A DNA stretch of 64,000 nucleotides from an uncultured Alphaproteobacteria bacterium (GTDB lineage: Bacteria > Pseudomonadota > Alphaproteobacteria > Sphingomonadales > Sphingomonadaceae). The DNA is taken from the NCBI GenBank assembly GCA_903934325.1, contig CAIZNH010000039.1, positions 1 through 64,000 of the forward strand. Direction: 5' to 3'. Positions 37,005 to 46,896 of this stretch are shown here, piece after piece (within the stretch, counting starts at the first letter, position 1; each line of letters opens with the position of its first letter). The notes under the pieces were generated by a model. That model was not told the DNA's origin and made no database searches. It worked only from the letters and a program-made list of their open reading frames with translations. Position numbers and translations under genes: made by a program.

Positions 37005-37709
37005 TTAGTGCTGCGGCGGCGCGATTTCGTCGATGAGGTCCATCAGCGCGTTCCACGACTGGCGATCGGCGCGCGCATCATAGGCGGGATTGGGTTTCCG
37101 GTCCGGCGTGAGCGGGTTGGTGAAGCCGTGCTCCACCCCTGCGAAGGACATCAACTGCCACTGCGCGCCAACGCGGTCCATTTCCTCCCAGAAACCGGTC
37201 ACATCGGCGCGCGGCACCAGTGTGTCGGCGTCGCCGTGGCACACCAGCAGGCGCGGGGCGATGGGCGCGGCGGCGCGCAGGGGGGTGGCAAGCAACCCGT
37301 GGAAGCTAGCCGCCAGCGCCAGATCGGCCCCATCCCGCGCCAGTTCCAGTACCGCCATTCCGCCGAGGCAAAATCCGATCGCAATCAACGGCAGTCCGGG
37401 CGCCGCCTGCTCGAGCGCGGCAAGGCTTGCACGCAATCGGCGGCGCATGGCGGGCGGATCGGCGCGCAGCCGCTCCATCGCACCAAAGGCACTGGCGGCA
37501 TCATGCGGCGCATCGGGGCCGTAGAAATCCGTGACCAATGCCACGCACCCGGCCTGCGCCAGCGCCAGTGCCTTGGCCTCGACGCCGGGCGTCGTGTTCA
37601 TGAAGGTCGGAAACACTGCCACCGCCGCGCGAGGCGCGCCGGAAGGCCGCGCCAGCAATCCTGTTAGCGCGGTGTCTCCATCGGCATAGGCGAGGGGCTG
37701 AAGGCTCAT
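37005..37709 (-). CDS. Dienelactone hydrolase family protein
   Basis: A 234-aa alpha/beta hydrolase of the dienelactone hydrolase group. It shows [20 protein letters not shown], the nucleophile region [18 protein letters not shown] with a Cys nucleophile (GFCLGG), [14 protein letters not shown] with the acid residue, and [11 protein letters not shown] with the catalytic His. The Cys-Asp-His triad is the family hallmark. Its start overlaps the cysK stop by 4 nt, so it is co-expressed with cysK and the MFS gene. Natural substrate unknown. Confidence 0.88.
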   Translation of the reverse strand: MSLQPLAYADGDTALTGLLARPSGAPRAAVAVFPTFMNTTPGVEAKALALAQAGCVALVTDFYGPDAPHDAASAFGAMERLRADPPAMRRRLRASLAALEQAAPGLPLIAIGFCLGGMAVLELARDGADLALAASFHGLLATPLRAAAPIAPRLLVCHGDADTLVPRADVTGFWEEMDRVGAQWQLMSFAGVEHGFTNPLTPDRKPNPAYDARADRQSWNALMDLIDEIAPPQH

Positions 37710-38626
37710 TCGACCGGCAGGAAATCCGGCACCGAAAGATAGCGCTCGCCCGTGTCATAGTTGAAGCCGAGCACGCGGCTGCCGGCGGGCAACTCCTTCA
37801 GCTTCTTGGCGATGGCTGCGAGGGTCGCACCGCTGGAAATGCCCACCAGCATCCCTTCCTCGCGGGCGGCGCGGCGGGCCATCTCCTTGGCCTCTTCCGC
37901 GCCCACGGTGATTGCCCCGTCGATGGCGTTGGTGTGGAGGTTGCCGGGGATGAAGCCAGCGCCGATGCCCTGGATCGGATGCGGGCCAGGCTGGCCGCCG
38001 TTGATCACCGGCGAAAGCTCCGGCTCCACGCCATAGGCCTTGAAGCCTGCCCAGTGCTTCTTCAACTCCTCCGCGCAGCCGGTGAGGTGCCCGCCCGTGC
38101 CGACCCCGGTGATCATCACATCGATCGGTGCGTCGGCGAAGTCGGCGAGGATTTCCTGCGCGGTGGTGCGGGCGTGAACGGCCGGGTTGGCGGCATTGTC
38201 GAACTGGCTCGGCATCCACGCGCCGGGGGTCTGCTCGACCAGTTCCTGCGCCCGCTCGATCGCACCCTTCATGCCGCGTTCACGCGGGGTGAGATCGAAG
38301 CTCGCGCCATAGGCCAGCATCAGGCGCCGCCGCTCGATCGACATCGATTCGGGCATGACCAGCACCAGCTTGTAGCCCTTGACCGCGGCCACCATCGCAA
38401 GGCCGATGCCGGTGTTGCCCGAGGTCGGTTCGACAATAGTGCCGCCTGCTTTGAGCGCGCCGCGCGCCTCCGCATCCTCGACCATCGCGAGCGCGATGCG
38501 ATCCTTGATCGAACCGCCCGGATTGCCCCTTTCGGACTTCACCCAGACTTCGTGATCAGGGAACATCCGCGCAAGGCGAATATGCGGCGTGCTGCCGATG
38601 GTGGCGAGAATGGAGTCGGCCTTCAT
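37706..38626 (-). CDS. cysK: Cysteine synthase A (O-acetylserine sulfhydrylase)
   Basis: A 306-aa PLP enzyme making cysteine from O-acetylserine and sulfide. The PLP lysine is Lys41 in NPGGSIKDR. The substrate loop [12 protein letters not shown] and the phosphate cup [11 protein letters not shown] are intact, as is the C-terminal [11 protein letters not shown]. The length fits CysK rather than CysM or cystathionine beta-synthase. It is the middle gene of three, overlapping both neighbours by 4 nt. Confidence 0.95.
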   Translation of the reverse strand: MKADSILATIGSTPHIRLARMFPDHEVWVKSERGNPGGSIKDRIALAMVEDAEARGALKAGGTIVEPTSGNTGIGLAMVAAVKGYKLVLVMPESMSIERRRLMLAYGASFDLTPRERGMKGAIERAQELVEQTPGAWMPSQFDNAANPAVHARTTAQEILADFADAPIDVMITGVGTGGHLTGCAEELKKHWAGFKAYGVEPELSPVINGGQPGPHPIQGIGAGFIPGNLHTNAIDGAITVGAEEAKEMARRAAREEGMLVGISSGATLAAIAKKLKELPAGSRVLGFNYDTGERYLSVPDFLPVE

Positions 38627-39888
38627 GTCGTTACCTCTCTCTTGAGTTCCTGCGGCTCAAAACTGTTCGCGCGGCGCAATTCGGGGAAATACCACGCCCA
38701 GACCAGCGTTACGACTATCGCACCCGCCCCGCCGAACACAACCGCGCCGGTGGCGCCGAGTATCGCGGCGGCGATGCCGGACTGCATCTCTCCCAATTCG
38801 TTCGAGGCCGAGATCGCGAGGCCCGAAATGGCCGAGACACGCCCGCGCTTGTCATCGGGGGTGAAGAGCTGGACCAGCGAACTCCGGATGAACACCGAAA
38901 TCATGTCCACCGCGCCCATCATCGCAAGGATCGCGAGCGACAGCAGGAAGCTGCGCGAAAAGCCGAAAGCGATGGTGAGCGCACCGAAAGCGGCGACCGC
39001 ATAGAGCATCTTCATCCCCACCTTGCGCTCCAGCGGACGGAAAGCGAGATACAGGGCAACGCTCGATGCGCCGAGCGCCGGGGCGGCGCGCATTAGGCCG
39101 AGCCCCTCGGGACCGACGAAGAGGATATCGCGCGCGAACACCGGCAGCAACGCGGTCGCTCCGGCCAGCAGCACGGCGAACAGATCGAGCGTGATGCAGC
39201 CGAGCAGGAAGCGCTCGCGCCAGACATAGACCATTCCCTCGATGATCTGGCGCAACGGCTTCAGGCGCTGACCGGTATGGTTGGCCTTGATCGGGCGGAT
39301 GCCGAGCACCAGCAGCATCGCACCGCCCAGCATCAGCGCGGACATGGCGTGGGGCAGCCAGTCGTAACGTGCAAACACCAGCCCGCCGACCGCCGGGCCA
39401 ATGACGCTCGCGGTCTGCCACGCCATCGAGGACATCGCGATCGCGCGCGGCAGCAAGGGGGCAGGCACGATATTGGGCGCAATCGCGCTCATCGCCGGAT
39501 TGACGAAGACCCGCGCCGCGCCGTGGGCCGCGGCAAGGGTGAAGAGGATCGGCAGATTGAGTGCATCGGCGCAGGTCAGCAGCGCCAGCAACGCGGCGAT
39601 CAGCCCGTCCAATCCATTGGCAAAGGCGGCGACATAACGCCGGTCAAACCGGTCAGCCGCGAGCCCTGCGACAGGGGTCAGGAGGAACAGCGGGATGAAC
39701 TGCGCAAGGCCCAGCAGGCCGAGCTGGAACGAGGCCTCGGCCACGCTCATCCCGTAATCCTCGCGCGCCACGTCGTAGAGCTGGTAGCCGATCAGCACCA
39801 CCATCGACATGGTGGCGAACACGGCGATGAACCGCGCGCACCAGTATCGCCGGAAATCGGCTATCGCGAGGGGGCTTGCAGGTTCCAT
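38623..39888 (-). CDS. MFS transporter of the EntS (MFS_3) type
   Basis: A 421-aa major facilitator protein with about 12 hydrophobic segments. Motif A appears as [15 protein letters not shown] between helices 2 and 3. The pattern [38 protein letters not shown] and [18 protein letters not shown] is that of the EntS/MFS_3 exporters, which in enterics release enterobactin. The cargo here is unknown, and no siderophore genes are near. It is first in an operon with cysK and the dienelactone hydrolase gene, with 4-nt overlaps. Confidence 0.85.
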   Translation of the reverse strand: MEPASPLAIADFRRYWCARFIAVFATMSMVVLIGYQLYDVAREDYGMSVAEASFQLGLLGLAQFIPLFLLTPVAGLAADRFDRRYVAAFANGLDGLIAALLALLTCADALNLPILFTLAAAHGAARVFVNPAMSAIAPNIVPAPLLPRAIAMSSMAWQTASVIGPAVGGLVFARYDWLPHAMSALMLGGAMLLVLGIRPIKANHTGQRLKPLRQIIEGMVYVWRERFLLGCITLDLFAVLLAGATALLPVFARDILFVGPEGLGLMRAAPALGASSVALYLAFRPLERKVGMKMLYAVAAFGALTIAFGFSRSFLLSLAILAMMGAVDMISVFIRSSLVQLFTPDDKRGRVSAISGLAISASNELGEMQSGIAAAILGATGAVVFGGAGAIVVTLVWAWYFPELRRANSFEPQELKREVTT

Positions 39889-39977
39889 TGCGCCATGCCC
39901 ATGGCAGGGACCCGCGCGCCTGCCAAGCAGGGGAATGTTTGCGAGAGTTCAGCCGGGCTTTTGTGCCCGCAATCCGC

Positions 39978-40316
39978 TTAGCGCGGACGGCGCAGGCGAG
40001 GGTTGGGCTGAAGCTCGTCGATGATCGCGATGAAATCGTCGAGACGGATGATCCGCTCGAACTGGAACCCGGCGCGGTTGTCGCGGGTCCAGATCACGTA
40101 GGCCTCGATCCGGCCCACCACCGGCATCCGGATGATGACGCGATCACCGCGGGAAAGCTGGTGCGCATCATCGACCATGAAGCCATGGGCCGAAAGGTTG
40201 CAGACGTGCAGCTTGAGATCACCGTGCTCGAAATGCTCGACGATTACCGGATAATCGACCGGATGCCGCGCGGCGCGCCGCATATCGATTACGCTCAGAC
40301 TTGCTCCACCAATCAC
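39978..40316 (-). CDS. PilZ-domain protein
   Basis: A 112-aa single PilZ domain that likely binds cyclic di-GMP. The two binding motifs are present: RRAARHPV (RxxxR) and NLSAHGF ((D/N)xSxxG), 24 residues apart, followed by MPVVGRIEAYVIWTRDNRAGFQF. The frame begins with GTG at 40316; ATG 40283 is the alternative. It stands alone between the MFS gene and tyrS, so its target process (motility, matrix) is not shown. Confidence 0.85.
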   Translation of the reverse strand: MIGGASLSVIDMRRAARHPVDYPVIVEHFEHGDLKLHVCNLSAHGFMVDDAHQLSRGDRVIIRMPVVGRIEAYVIWTRDNRAGFQFERIIRLDDFIAIIDELQPNPRLRRPR

Positions 40317-40392
40317 GCCTCGCGACCCTTTCGTCTTGCATCCTTCGAAGCAGAGTGAATGGGCGATAAAGGCTTAGATTTGGTAAAAACGC

Positions 40393-41622
40393 CTATCGCC
40401 TGACCAGCGCATGACGTTTTTTTCCGAGGCTGAGGCGAAGGGTCTCGCCTTCGCCCGGCAGCACCAGATAGGCAGGGTCGGTGATGGTCTCGCCTTCCAG
40501 CTTCACCGCGTTCTCGGTCAGCTTGCGCTTGGCCTCGCCATTGGAAGCGGTGAGGCCGATCTCGGTGAGGAGCGCGGCGATGCGCATGCCTTCCGGGCCG
40601 GTGGCAAGGGTCGGTAGATCCTCGCCCGCACCGCTGCCGGCAAAGGTCTCGCGCGCGGTCGCCTCGGCTCGGATCGCGGCATCCTCACCGCGCACCAGTT
40701 TGGTCACTTCGTTGGCGAGCACCACCTTGGCGGCGTTGATCTCCGCGCCTTCAAGGCTTTCGAGGCGGGCGATCTCGTCCAGCGGCAGATCGGTGAAGAG
40801 GCGCAGGAACTTGCCGACATCGGCATCATCGACATTGCGCCAATATTGCCAGAAGTCATAGGCGGGCAGCTGTTCTTCGTTGAGCCACACCGCGCCCGCC
40901 GCGGTCTTGCCCATCTTGGCGCCGCTCGCAGTGGTGAGCAGCGGGGTGGTGAGGCCGAACAGTTCGGTCCCGTCCATCCGCCGGCCAAGCTCGATCCCGT
41001 TGACGATATTGCCCCACTGGTCTGAGCCGCCCATCTGCAAGCGTACGTCAAGTTCCTTTGACAAGTGCCTGAAATCGTATCCTTGCAGGATCATGTAATT
41101 GAATTCGAGGAAGGTCATCGGCTGTTCGCGCTCAAGCCGCAGCCGCACCGAATCGAAGGTCAGCATGCGGTTGACGGTGAAGTGCGTGCCGACTTCCTGC
41201 AGCAGCTGAATATAGCCGAGCTGGCCCAGCCAGTCATGGTTGTTGACCATCACCGCATCGGTCGGCCCGTCGCCGAATGTCAGAAGCTTGCTGAAGACCG
41301 TGAAGATTGACCGGACGTTCGCCTCGATCACCTCGTCGGTCAGCATCTTGCGGCTTTCGTCGCGCCCGGTGGGATCGCCGATCCGCGTGGTGCCGCCGCC
41401 CATCAGCACGATCGGCTTGTGCCCCGCCTGCTGGAGCCGCCGCAGCATCATGATCTGCACAAGGCTGCCGATATGCAGCGAGGGCGCGGTCGCATCAAAG
41501 CCGATATAACCCGGCACGATCTGCTTGGCCGCAAGGGCATCAAGCCCCGCAGCATCGGTCAGCTGGTGGATGTAGCCGCGCTCGTCGAGCAGCTTGAGAA
41601 GGGCAGAGTCGTAGGTCGTCAT
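40393..41622 (-). CDS. tyrS: Tyrosyl-tRNA synthetase
   Basis: A 409-aa class I synthetase of the TyrRS group. The HIGH-type motif is HIGS in [15 protein letters not shown] and the KMSKS loop is KMGKT. The tyrosine-binding region [20 protein letters not shown], followed by [10 protein letters not shown], is diagnostic. The C-terminal S4-like domain includes [18 protein letters not shown] hairpin overlaps the stop codon (GGCGATA-AA-GGC with GCC-TATCGCC, 40362-40400) and may aid 3' end formation. Confidence 0.97.
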   Translation of the reverse strand: MTTYDSALLKLLDERGYIHQLTDAAGLDALAAKQIVPGYIGFDATAPSLHIGSLVQIMMLRRLQQAGHKPIVLMGGGTTRIGDPTGRDESRKMLTDEVIEANVRSIFTVFSKLLTFGDGPTDAVMVNNHDWLGQLGYIQLLQEVGTHFTVNRMLTFDSVRLRLEREQPMTFLEFNYMILQGYDFRHLSKELDVRLQMGGSDQWGNIVNGIELGRRMDGTELFGLTTPLLTTASGAKMGKTAAGAVWLNEEQLPAYDFWQYWRNVDDADVGKFLRLFTDLPLDEIARLESLEGAEINAAKVVLANEVTKLVRGEDAAIRAEATARETFAGSGAGEDLPTLATGPEGMRIAALLTEIGLTASNGEAKRKLTENAVKLEGETITDPAYLVLPGEGETLRLSLGKKRHALVRR

Positions 41623-41699
41623 GGGCGCAGCGCTTAACAGGGGGGAAGGGGGACGGGAAGAGACTTGCCCGCGTGAGGCCTGCGAGGCATGGATGGGCC

Positions 41700-42215
41700 A
41701 TGCAACCGCTCATGCTCCACCAGACCTGTGATCTGGGCCCAATCCGTGCTGTCACCGCCACCATCACCGCCACGCCCGATGGCTGCGAGGCCGAGTTCCG
41801 GCTCGACGGGCTTATCCCTGCGATCATCGTCCCCGAGCCGGCGATGCCCGAACGGATGGACAATCTCTGGAAGACCACCTGTTTCGAGGTATTCTGGCAG
41901 CCGCTGGGCGATGCGTATTACCGCGAGTTCAACCTCTCGCCCTCGGGCCGCTGGGCGGCCTATGATTTCGATTCTTTCCGCGAAGGGATGCGCGATGCGC
42001 CGGTCGAGCGGGTGGAGATCACCTGTTCGCATGACGAAAACGGCTTGGTGCTGAAGGCCAGTATCGCGGCTGAACTTCCTGATCCCGCGCAGGTCGCCCT
42101 CAACGCGATTGTCGATCATCCGGGCGGCGCGATCCAGTTCTGGGCGCTGGCTTTCCCGCCGGGCAAGCCCGAGTTCCACTCGGAAGCCTGCCGTGCGGTG
42201 ATTATCGAGCGCTAG
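41700..42215 (+). CDS. DOMON-like domain protein
   Basis: A 171-aa protein of the DOMON-like group common in Sphingomonadales. It shows the pattern [23 protein letters not shown], followed by [20 protein letters not shown] and a final [28 protein letters not shown] folds bind haem or sugars in other proteins; no signal peptide is present here. ATG 41700 is my choice (GGATGGG just upstream), with ATG 41712 also possible. The stop overlaps the convergent tspO gene by 4 nt. Confidence 0.75.
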   Translation: MQPLMLHQTCDLGPIRAVTATITATPDGCEAEFRLDGLIPAIIVPEPAMPERMDNLWKTTCFEVFWQPLGDAYYREFNLSPSGRWAAYDFDSFREGMRDAPVERVEITCSHDENGLVLKASIAAELPDPAQVALNAIVDHPGGAIQFWALAFPPGKPEFHSEACRAVIIER

Positions 42216-42697
42216 GCTGTGCCGAAGGGCCGGTTGCGCTTCACGATTTCCCAGTTGAGCACGAAGGCGAAGCTCACCCAGATGAAGTAGGGCACGTTGA
42301 GCCATCCGGCGAAGCTGTCACCCACGAGGCGCGGCAGGATCGTCATCAGTCCCAGCACCGATAGCCACAGAAACACGTTCTCGCCCAAGGCCCAGTCCGG
42401 CCGCCGCCATTTGAAGAACAGCGGTGACCAGGCGAAATGCACGACGAAATTCGCCGCAAACAGCGCCCAGACCCCGATGCGTGCTTCGGGTGTTGGGGCA
42501 TGTTCAAGCCCGATATAGAAGCTCCATCCGGCCAGTCCGAGGATCAGCGTCCAGGCCGGGCCAAACAGCCAGTCAGGCGGCTGCCACGGGGGTTTTCTGA
42601 GGTCGCGATACCACTGTCCGATCTCGGTCAGCGCGCCGCCCGCGCCGCCGAGGATGAGTGCCCATGCGGCGGCGATGAGGGCGTTGGTCCAATCCAT
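42212..42697 (-). CDS. tspO: TspO/MBR-family tryptophan-rich sensory protein
   Basis: A 161-aa membrane protein with five helices. Family signatures are WYRDLRKPPWQPPDWLFGPAW near residues 30-50, VHFAWSPLFFKWRRPD, and PYFIWVSFAFVLNWEIVKRN. TspO binds porphyrins and in alphaproteobacteria affects tetrapyrrole and photosynthesis gene control. The start at 42697 follows GGGTGG. It is divergent from the NamZ gene (70-bp gap). Confidence 0.93.
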   Translation of the reverse strand: MDWTNALIAAAWALILGGAGGALTEIGQWYRDLRKPPWQPPDWLFGPAWTLILGLAGWSFYIGLEHAPTPEARIGVWALFAANFVVHFAWSPLFFKWRRPDWALGENVFLWLSVLGLMTILPRLVGDSFAGWLNVPYFIWVSFAFVLNWEIVKRNRPFGTA

Positions 42698-42767
42698 GTC
42701 CACCCATATAGGGAGCGCCCGCGCAAATGCCATTGCCTTTGCCCCGCGGCTTTGTCAGGCACACCCC

Positions 42768-43967
42768 ATGAAAAATGGTATCGACCGGCTGCTTGCCGAC
42801 CCCGCTTTGCTTCGCCAGCTTGATGGCCGCCGCGTCGCGCTGGTGGCCCATCCGGCGAGCGTGACCGCAAATCTCGTCCACAGCCTCGATGCACTGATTG
42901 CGGCAGGGGTGAATGTGTCGAGCGCCTTTGGCCCGCAGCATGGCCTCAAGGGCGACAAGCAGGACAACATGGTCGAGACCGCGGACGAGATGGATCCGCG
43001 CTACGGCATTCCGATCTTCTCGCTCTATGGCGAAGTGCGCCGCCCGACGGGTCAGATGATGACGAGCGCTGACGTATTCCTGTTCGATCTTCAGGACCTT
43101 GGCTGCAGGATCTACACCTTTGTCACAACCCTGCTATATCTGCTGGAGGAAGCGGCCAAGGCGGGCAAGGAAGTCTGGGTGCTCGATCGCCCCAATCCCG
43201 CCGGACGGCCGGTGGAGGGGACGCTGCTGGTGCCAGGACAGGAAAGCTTCGTCGGCGCCGCGCCCATGCCGATGCGCCACGGGCTCACCATGGGCGAGAT
43301 GGGGCACTGGTTCATCGAGCATTTCGGGCTCGACGTCGCTTACAGGGTGGTGGCGATGGAGGGCTGGAACCCCGATGCGCTGGGCGAGTGGGGTTGGCCT
43401 TCCTCGCGCCTGTGGATCAACCCGTCGCCCAATGCCGCCAACGTGAACATGGCGCGGTGCTACGCCGGCACCGTTATGCTGGAAGGCACCACGCTGTCAG
43501 AAGGTCGCGGCACCACCCGCCCGCTCGAAGTGCTGTTCGGCGCCCCCGATATTGACGCCACGGCGGTGCTGGCGGAGATGCACAAGCTTGCTCCCGATTG
43601 GCTGGGAGGCTGCGCAATCCGCGAATGCTGGTTCGAGCCGACTTTCCACAAGCATGCAGGAAAGCTCTGCAATGCACTGATGATCCATGCGGAAAGCGGG
43701 TTCTACGCGCATCACGCCTTCCGCCCGTGGCGCTTGCAGGCGCTGGCCTTCAAGGCGATCCGCAGGCTCTACCGCGACTACCCGCTGTGGCGCGATTTCC
43801 CTTACGAATACGAGCTCACCCGGCTTGCGATTGACGTCATCAACGGCGGCCCGTCCTTGCGCGAATGGGTCGATGATCCCTCGGCCACCCCGCATGATCT
43901 TGACGTCATGACGTCACACGACGAGGCCGCATGGGTCGCGGACGTCCGACGGCACCTGCTTTACTGA
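42768..43967 (+). CDS. DUF1343 protein, NamZ-type exo-beta-N-acetylmuramidase
   Basis: A 399-aa DUF1343 protein. The founding member NamZ releases N-acetylmuramic acid from the non-reducing end of peptidoglycan fragments. Family features are VALVAHPASVTANLVHSLDAL, AFGPQHGLKGDKQDNM, SLYGEVRRPTGQM, FDLQDLGCRIYTF and LEGTTLSEGRGTTRP. No signal peptide is visible, so cytoplasmic recycling of muropeptides is more likely than secretion. No nagZ, mur or transport genes adjoin it. ATG 42768 gives the usual N-terminus. Confidence 0.85.
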   Translation: MKNGIDRLLADPALLRQLDGRRVALVAHPASVTANLVHSLDALIAAGVNVSSAFGPQHGLKGDKQDNMVETADEMDPRYGIPIFSLYGEVRRPTGQMMTSADVFLFDLQDLGCRIYTFVTTLLYLLEEAAKAGKEVWVLDRPNPAGRPVEGTLLVPGQESFVGAAPMPMRHGLTMGEMGHWFIEHFGLDVAYRVVAMEGWNPDALGEWGWPSSRLWINPSPNAANVNMARCYAGTVMLEGTTLSEGRGTTRPLEVLFGAPDIDATAVLAEMHKLAPDWLGGCAIRECWFEPTFHKHAGKLCNALMIHAESGFYAHHAFRPWRLQALAFKAIRRLYRDYPLWRDFPYEYELTRLAIDVINGGPSLREWVDDPSATPHDLDVMTSHDEAAWVADVRRHLLY

Positions 43968-44019
43968 GGGGTGTAAAGCAGCGCCGTTCCGGCGTCATTT
44001 CCATTGATAAAGCGTGGGT

Positions 44020-45204
44020 TTACGCGCCGTGCTTGCGAGAGAGTTCGCGCATCGCATCGTCCAGACCTTCAAGCGTCAGCGGGTACATCCTGTCCCCCAC
44101 CAGCTGCTTGATCATCTTGGTCGACTGCGAATAGCCCCACTGCTTTTCCGGCACGGGGTTGAGCCACACGGTAGCCGGATAGGTGTCGGCCACGCGCTTC
44201 AGCCAGACGGCCCCCGCTTCCTCGTTCATGTGCTCTACCGAACCGCCGGGATGCGAGATCTCGTAGGGGCTCATCGCCGCGTCGCCCACGAAGACGATCT
44301 TGTAGTCGTGGCCATATTTGTGGAGCACGTCCCAGGTCTTGGTGCGTTCCTGCCAGCGGCGCTTGTTGTCCTTCCACACGCCTTCGTAGAGGCAGTTATG
44401 GAAGTAGAAGAACTCCATGTTCTTGAACTCGGTCGTCGCGGCGCTGAACAGCTCCTCGACCAGCTTGATGAAGGGGTCCATCGACCCGCCGACATCGAGG
44501 AACAGCAGCAGCTTCACCGCATTGCGGCGCTCGGCGCGCATGTGGATGTCGAGCCAGCCCTGCTTGGCGGTGCCGCGGATGGTCTCGTCGATATCAAGCT
44601 GGTCCTGCGCGCCTTCGCGGGCGAAACGACGCAGGCGGCGCAAAGCCATCTTGATGTTGCGGGTGCCAAGTTCCTTGGTGTTGTCGAGGTTCTTGAACTC
44701 GCGCTTTTCCCAGACCTTGATAGCCTTGCCGTGCTTGGCCTCGCCGCCAATCCGCACGCCTTCGGGGTTGTAGCCCGCATTGCCGAAAGGCGAGGTGCCG
44801 CCCGTGCCGATCCACTTGTTGCCGCCCTGGTGGCGCTTTTCCTGCTCTTCCAGACGCTTCTTGAGCGTCTCCATGATCTCGTCCCAGTCGCCCAGTGACT
44901 TGATCTTCTCCATCTCTTCCGGCGTGAGGAACTTCTCGGCAACCGCCTTCAGCCAGTCTTCGGGGATATCGACGGGGTTCTGCCCGTAATCGGTCATGAT
45001 CCCCTTGAACACCTTGTGGAACACCTGATCGAAGCGATCGAGCAGGCCTTCATCCTTCACGAAAGTGGCGCGGGAGAGATAATAAAACGCCTCGGGCGTC
45101 TGCTCGATGACGTCCTTGTCGAGCGCCTCCAGCAGCGTGAGGTGCTCCTTGAACGAGGCACCGATGCCGGCCGCCCGTAACTCGTCGACGAAATTGAAGA
45201 ACAT
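44020..45204 (-). CDS. CoxE-like von Willebrand factor A protein
   Basis: A 394-aa VWA-domain protein of the CoxE type that works with MoxR ATPases in complex assembly or metal insertion. The MIDAS motif is FLDVGGSMDP (DVGGS instead of DxSxS, usual in this group). Other markers are MFFNFVDELRAAGI at the N-terminus, the basic DIHMRAERRNAVKLLL stretch, and SHPGGSVEHMNEEAG. Its normal partner gene, moxR, lies 2.3 kb upstream on the same strand, separated by two unrelated genes. The start ATG 45204 is the family start. Confidence 0.88.
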   Translation of the reverse strand: MFFNFVDELRAAGIGASFKEHLTLLEALDKDVIEQTPEAFYYLSRATFVKDEGLLDRFDQVFHKVFKGIMTDYGQNPVDIPEDWLKAVAEKFLTPEEMEKIKSLGDWDEIMETLKKRLEEQEKRHQGGNKWIGTGGTSPFGNAGYNPEGVRIGGEAKHGKAIKVWEKREFKNLDNTKELGTRNIKMALRRLRRFAREGAQDQLDIDETIRGTAKQGWLDIHMRAERRNAVKLLLFLDVGGSMDPFIKLVEELFSAATTEFKNMEFFYFHNCLYEGVWKDNKRRWQERTKTWDVLHKYGHDYKIVFVGDAAMSPYEISHPGGSVEHMNEEAGAVWLKRVADTYPATVWLNPVPEKQWGYSQSTKMIKQLVGDRMYPLTLEGLDDAMRELSRKHGA

Positions 45205-45335
45205 GGGCGACTGCTTAACCCGCGCTGCGCCCACGCGCCAGCCCTCTTTCTTGCGAGTTGAGGGGCCTCACTTAACGCTTCGCTTACCATCCCGGCGCTA
45301 GGAAACCGCCACCAAACAAGGGGCCGCGAACCATC

Positions 45336-46736
45336 ATGCATCAGATCGCCATCGACACCGCCAATGCTCATGCGCTGGGGATGATCCCCGAAAGCTGCGG
45401 TGCGGTGACGGGGGGCTGCACCGATGTGGCGGGCGTGGTCGAGGCGGTGATCGCCTCCTCGCGCACCTTGCGATCCGAACACGAGGCGCTGGCCGAGACC
45501 GTCCGCGCGCTGGAGGCTGACCAGACCAAGGTGGCCGAGGCGAGCGACGAGGCGCGGCTGCTCTCCGAACGCGCGATCGACCGGCTTGCCGAGGGCACGG
45601 CGCTGATCCAGTCCTCGCTGGGCCAGATCGCCTCGCTGATCGAACTGGTCGAGACTTTGGGCCAGCACGTCACCAGCTTTTCGGCCGCGATGGAGCAGGT
45701 CCGCCGCTCCGCGCAGGATATCGACAATATCGCCGAGACCACCAACATCCTCGCCCTCAACGCGACGATCGAGGCGATGCGGGCAGGGGACGCGGGCCGC
45801 ACCTTTGCCGTGGTGGCAAGCGAGGTGAAGAGCCTCGCCAGCGACACCCGCAAGGCGACCGAGGAAATCGCCCAGACCATTGATGCCCTCGGCGGCGAGG
45901 CGGAGATGGTGATCGGCCGGATCGAGGCCGGTGCCAAGGCCAGCGGCGATGCGAAAGCCTCGGTCGCGCGGATCGAGAGCACCATGGCCAATGTCGGTAG
46001 CCTGGTGGAGGAAGTCGACAAGCAGAACGACGTTATCGCGCGTTCGACCGGCACCATCTCGGGTCATGTCGACAAGGTGCAGCGCGTGCTGACCAGCTAT
46101 GATGCCGCCTCGCGCAAGAACGAGGACCGGCTCCACGGCGCGCATCGCAAGATGGAAGAGCTGGAGATCACCGCCAGCGAGATGTTCGACCGTATCGTCC
46201 AGGCCGGCCTCAGCCCGCAGGACAGCGCGATGGTCGCACAGGCGCAGGCGATGATGCAGGCGCTTGTCGCGCACACCGAGGCCGCGCTGGCGAGCGGCGC
46301 GATCACCATGGCGGCTGTTTTCGACACCGATTACGTCCTCGTTCCGGGCACCAATCCGCAGCTGTTCCGCACCCGTCTGACCGACTGGGCGCACGCCGAA
46401 TGGCGCCCCTTCCTCGACCGCGCCAAGGCGGGCGACACCCGCGTGCTGGCGGCGGCCTGCACCGACATGAACGGCTTCCTGCCGACCCACCTGACCGAGC
46501 GCAGCCGCACGCCCACGGGCGACATCAATCACGACACCCAGTTCTGCCGCAACGGGCGCATCATGCTCGAGGCGATCGACCGCAAGGCCAAGGTCTCGAG
46601 TGCGCCTTACATGATGGCCGTCTACCGTCAGGAAGGCGACGGCGATTCCTATGTCGTGGTGCGCAATGTCTACGTCCCGCTGGTGATCGGCGGACGGCGC
46701 TGGGGCGATTTCGAACTGGCCTACAGCTTCGACTGA
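45336..46736 (+). CDS. Soluble methyl-accepting chemotaxis-type protein
   Basis: A 466-aa protein without membrane helices. Residues about 30-290 are a continuous coiled coil holding a chemoreceptor signalling hairpin tip: [20 protein letters not shown], followed by [16 protein letters not shown]. The C-terminal 150 residues ([20 protein letters not shown] to the end) form a separate globular region found at the end of similar cytoplasmic proteins, possibly a sensor. No che genes are near. It is placed between the moxR and VWA genes on the opposite strand. Confidence 0.85.
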   Translation: MHQIAIDTANAHALGMIPESCGAVTGGCTDVAGVVEAVIASSRTLRSEHEALAETVRALEADQTKVAEASDEARLLSERAIDRLAEGTALIQSSLGQIASLIELVETLGQHVTSFSAAMEQVRRSAQDIDNIAETTNILALNATIEAMRAGDAGRTFAVVASEVKSLASDTRKATEEIAQTIDALGGEAEMVIGRIEAGAKASGDAKASVARIESTMANVGSLVEEVDKQNDVIARSTGTISGHVDKVQRVLTSYDAASRKNEDRLHGAHRKMEELEITASEMFDRIVQAGLSPQDSAMVAQAQAMMQALVAHTEAALASGAITMAAVFDTDYVLVPGTNPQLFRTRLTDWAHAEWRPFLDRAKAGDTRVLAAACTDMNGFLPTHLTERSRTPTGDINHDTQFCRNGRIMLEAIDRKAKVSSAPYMMAVYRQEGDGDSYVVVRNVYVPLVIGGRRWGDFELAYSFD

Positions 46737-46753
46737 GCCTAGATTGTTCCCGA

Positions 46754-46773
46754 AATGTTTCACGTGAAACATT
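46754..46773. promoter_or_regulatory. parS: parS centromere-like site (ParB binding)
   Basis: AATGTTTCACGTGAAACATT is a perfect 20-bp palindrome whose central 16 bp, TGTTTCACGTGAAACA, match the widely conserved bacterial parS consensus TGTTNCACGTGAAACA exactly. It lies in the non-coding gap between two convergent genes. ParB would load here and spread to help move the origin region to the cell pole. parAB themselves are not in the window. Confidence 0.85.
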
Positions 46774-46791
46774 GAAAATGGCCCCCCACCA

Positions 46792-46823
46792 GGGGGTCAA
46801 AGCGGGGCTAACCGGGGGTCAAA
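46792..46823. repeat. Two direct GGGGGTCAAA repeats beside parS
   Basis: GGGGGTCAAA occurs at 46792-46801 and 46814-46823, starting 22 bp apart (two helical turns). Nearby are short GC stems (CCCCC-ACCA-GGGGG at 46783-46796; GCCTCA/TGAGGC at 46861-46880) between the convergent genes. They may be terminator-like, or protein sites linked to parS. Confidence 0.4.
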
Positions 46824-46896
46824 CCGACCCTGGAACACCCCTGGAAGGGGCGGAATCGACGCCTCAGGTCGCCATGAGGCAGGGTCTCACATCCGA

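Noticed and set aside
45057-46772. A 571-codon minus-strand frame starting MFHVKH opposite the chemoreceptor-like gene
   Set aside because: It is the shadow of the plus-strand coding region; the MFHVKH start is just the parS palindrome read as codons. No family features.
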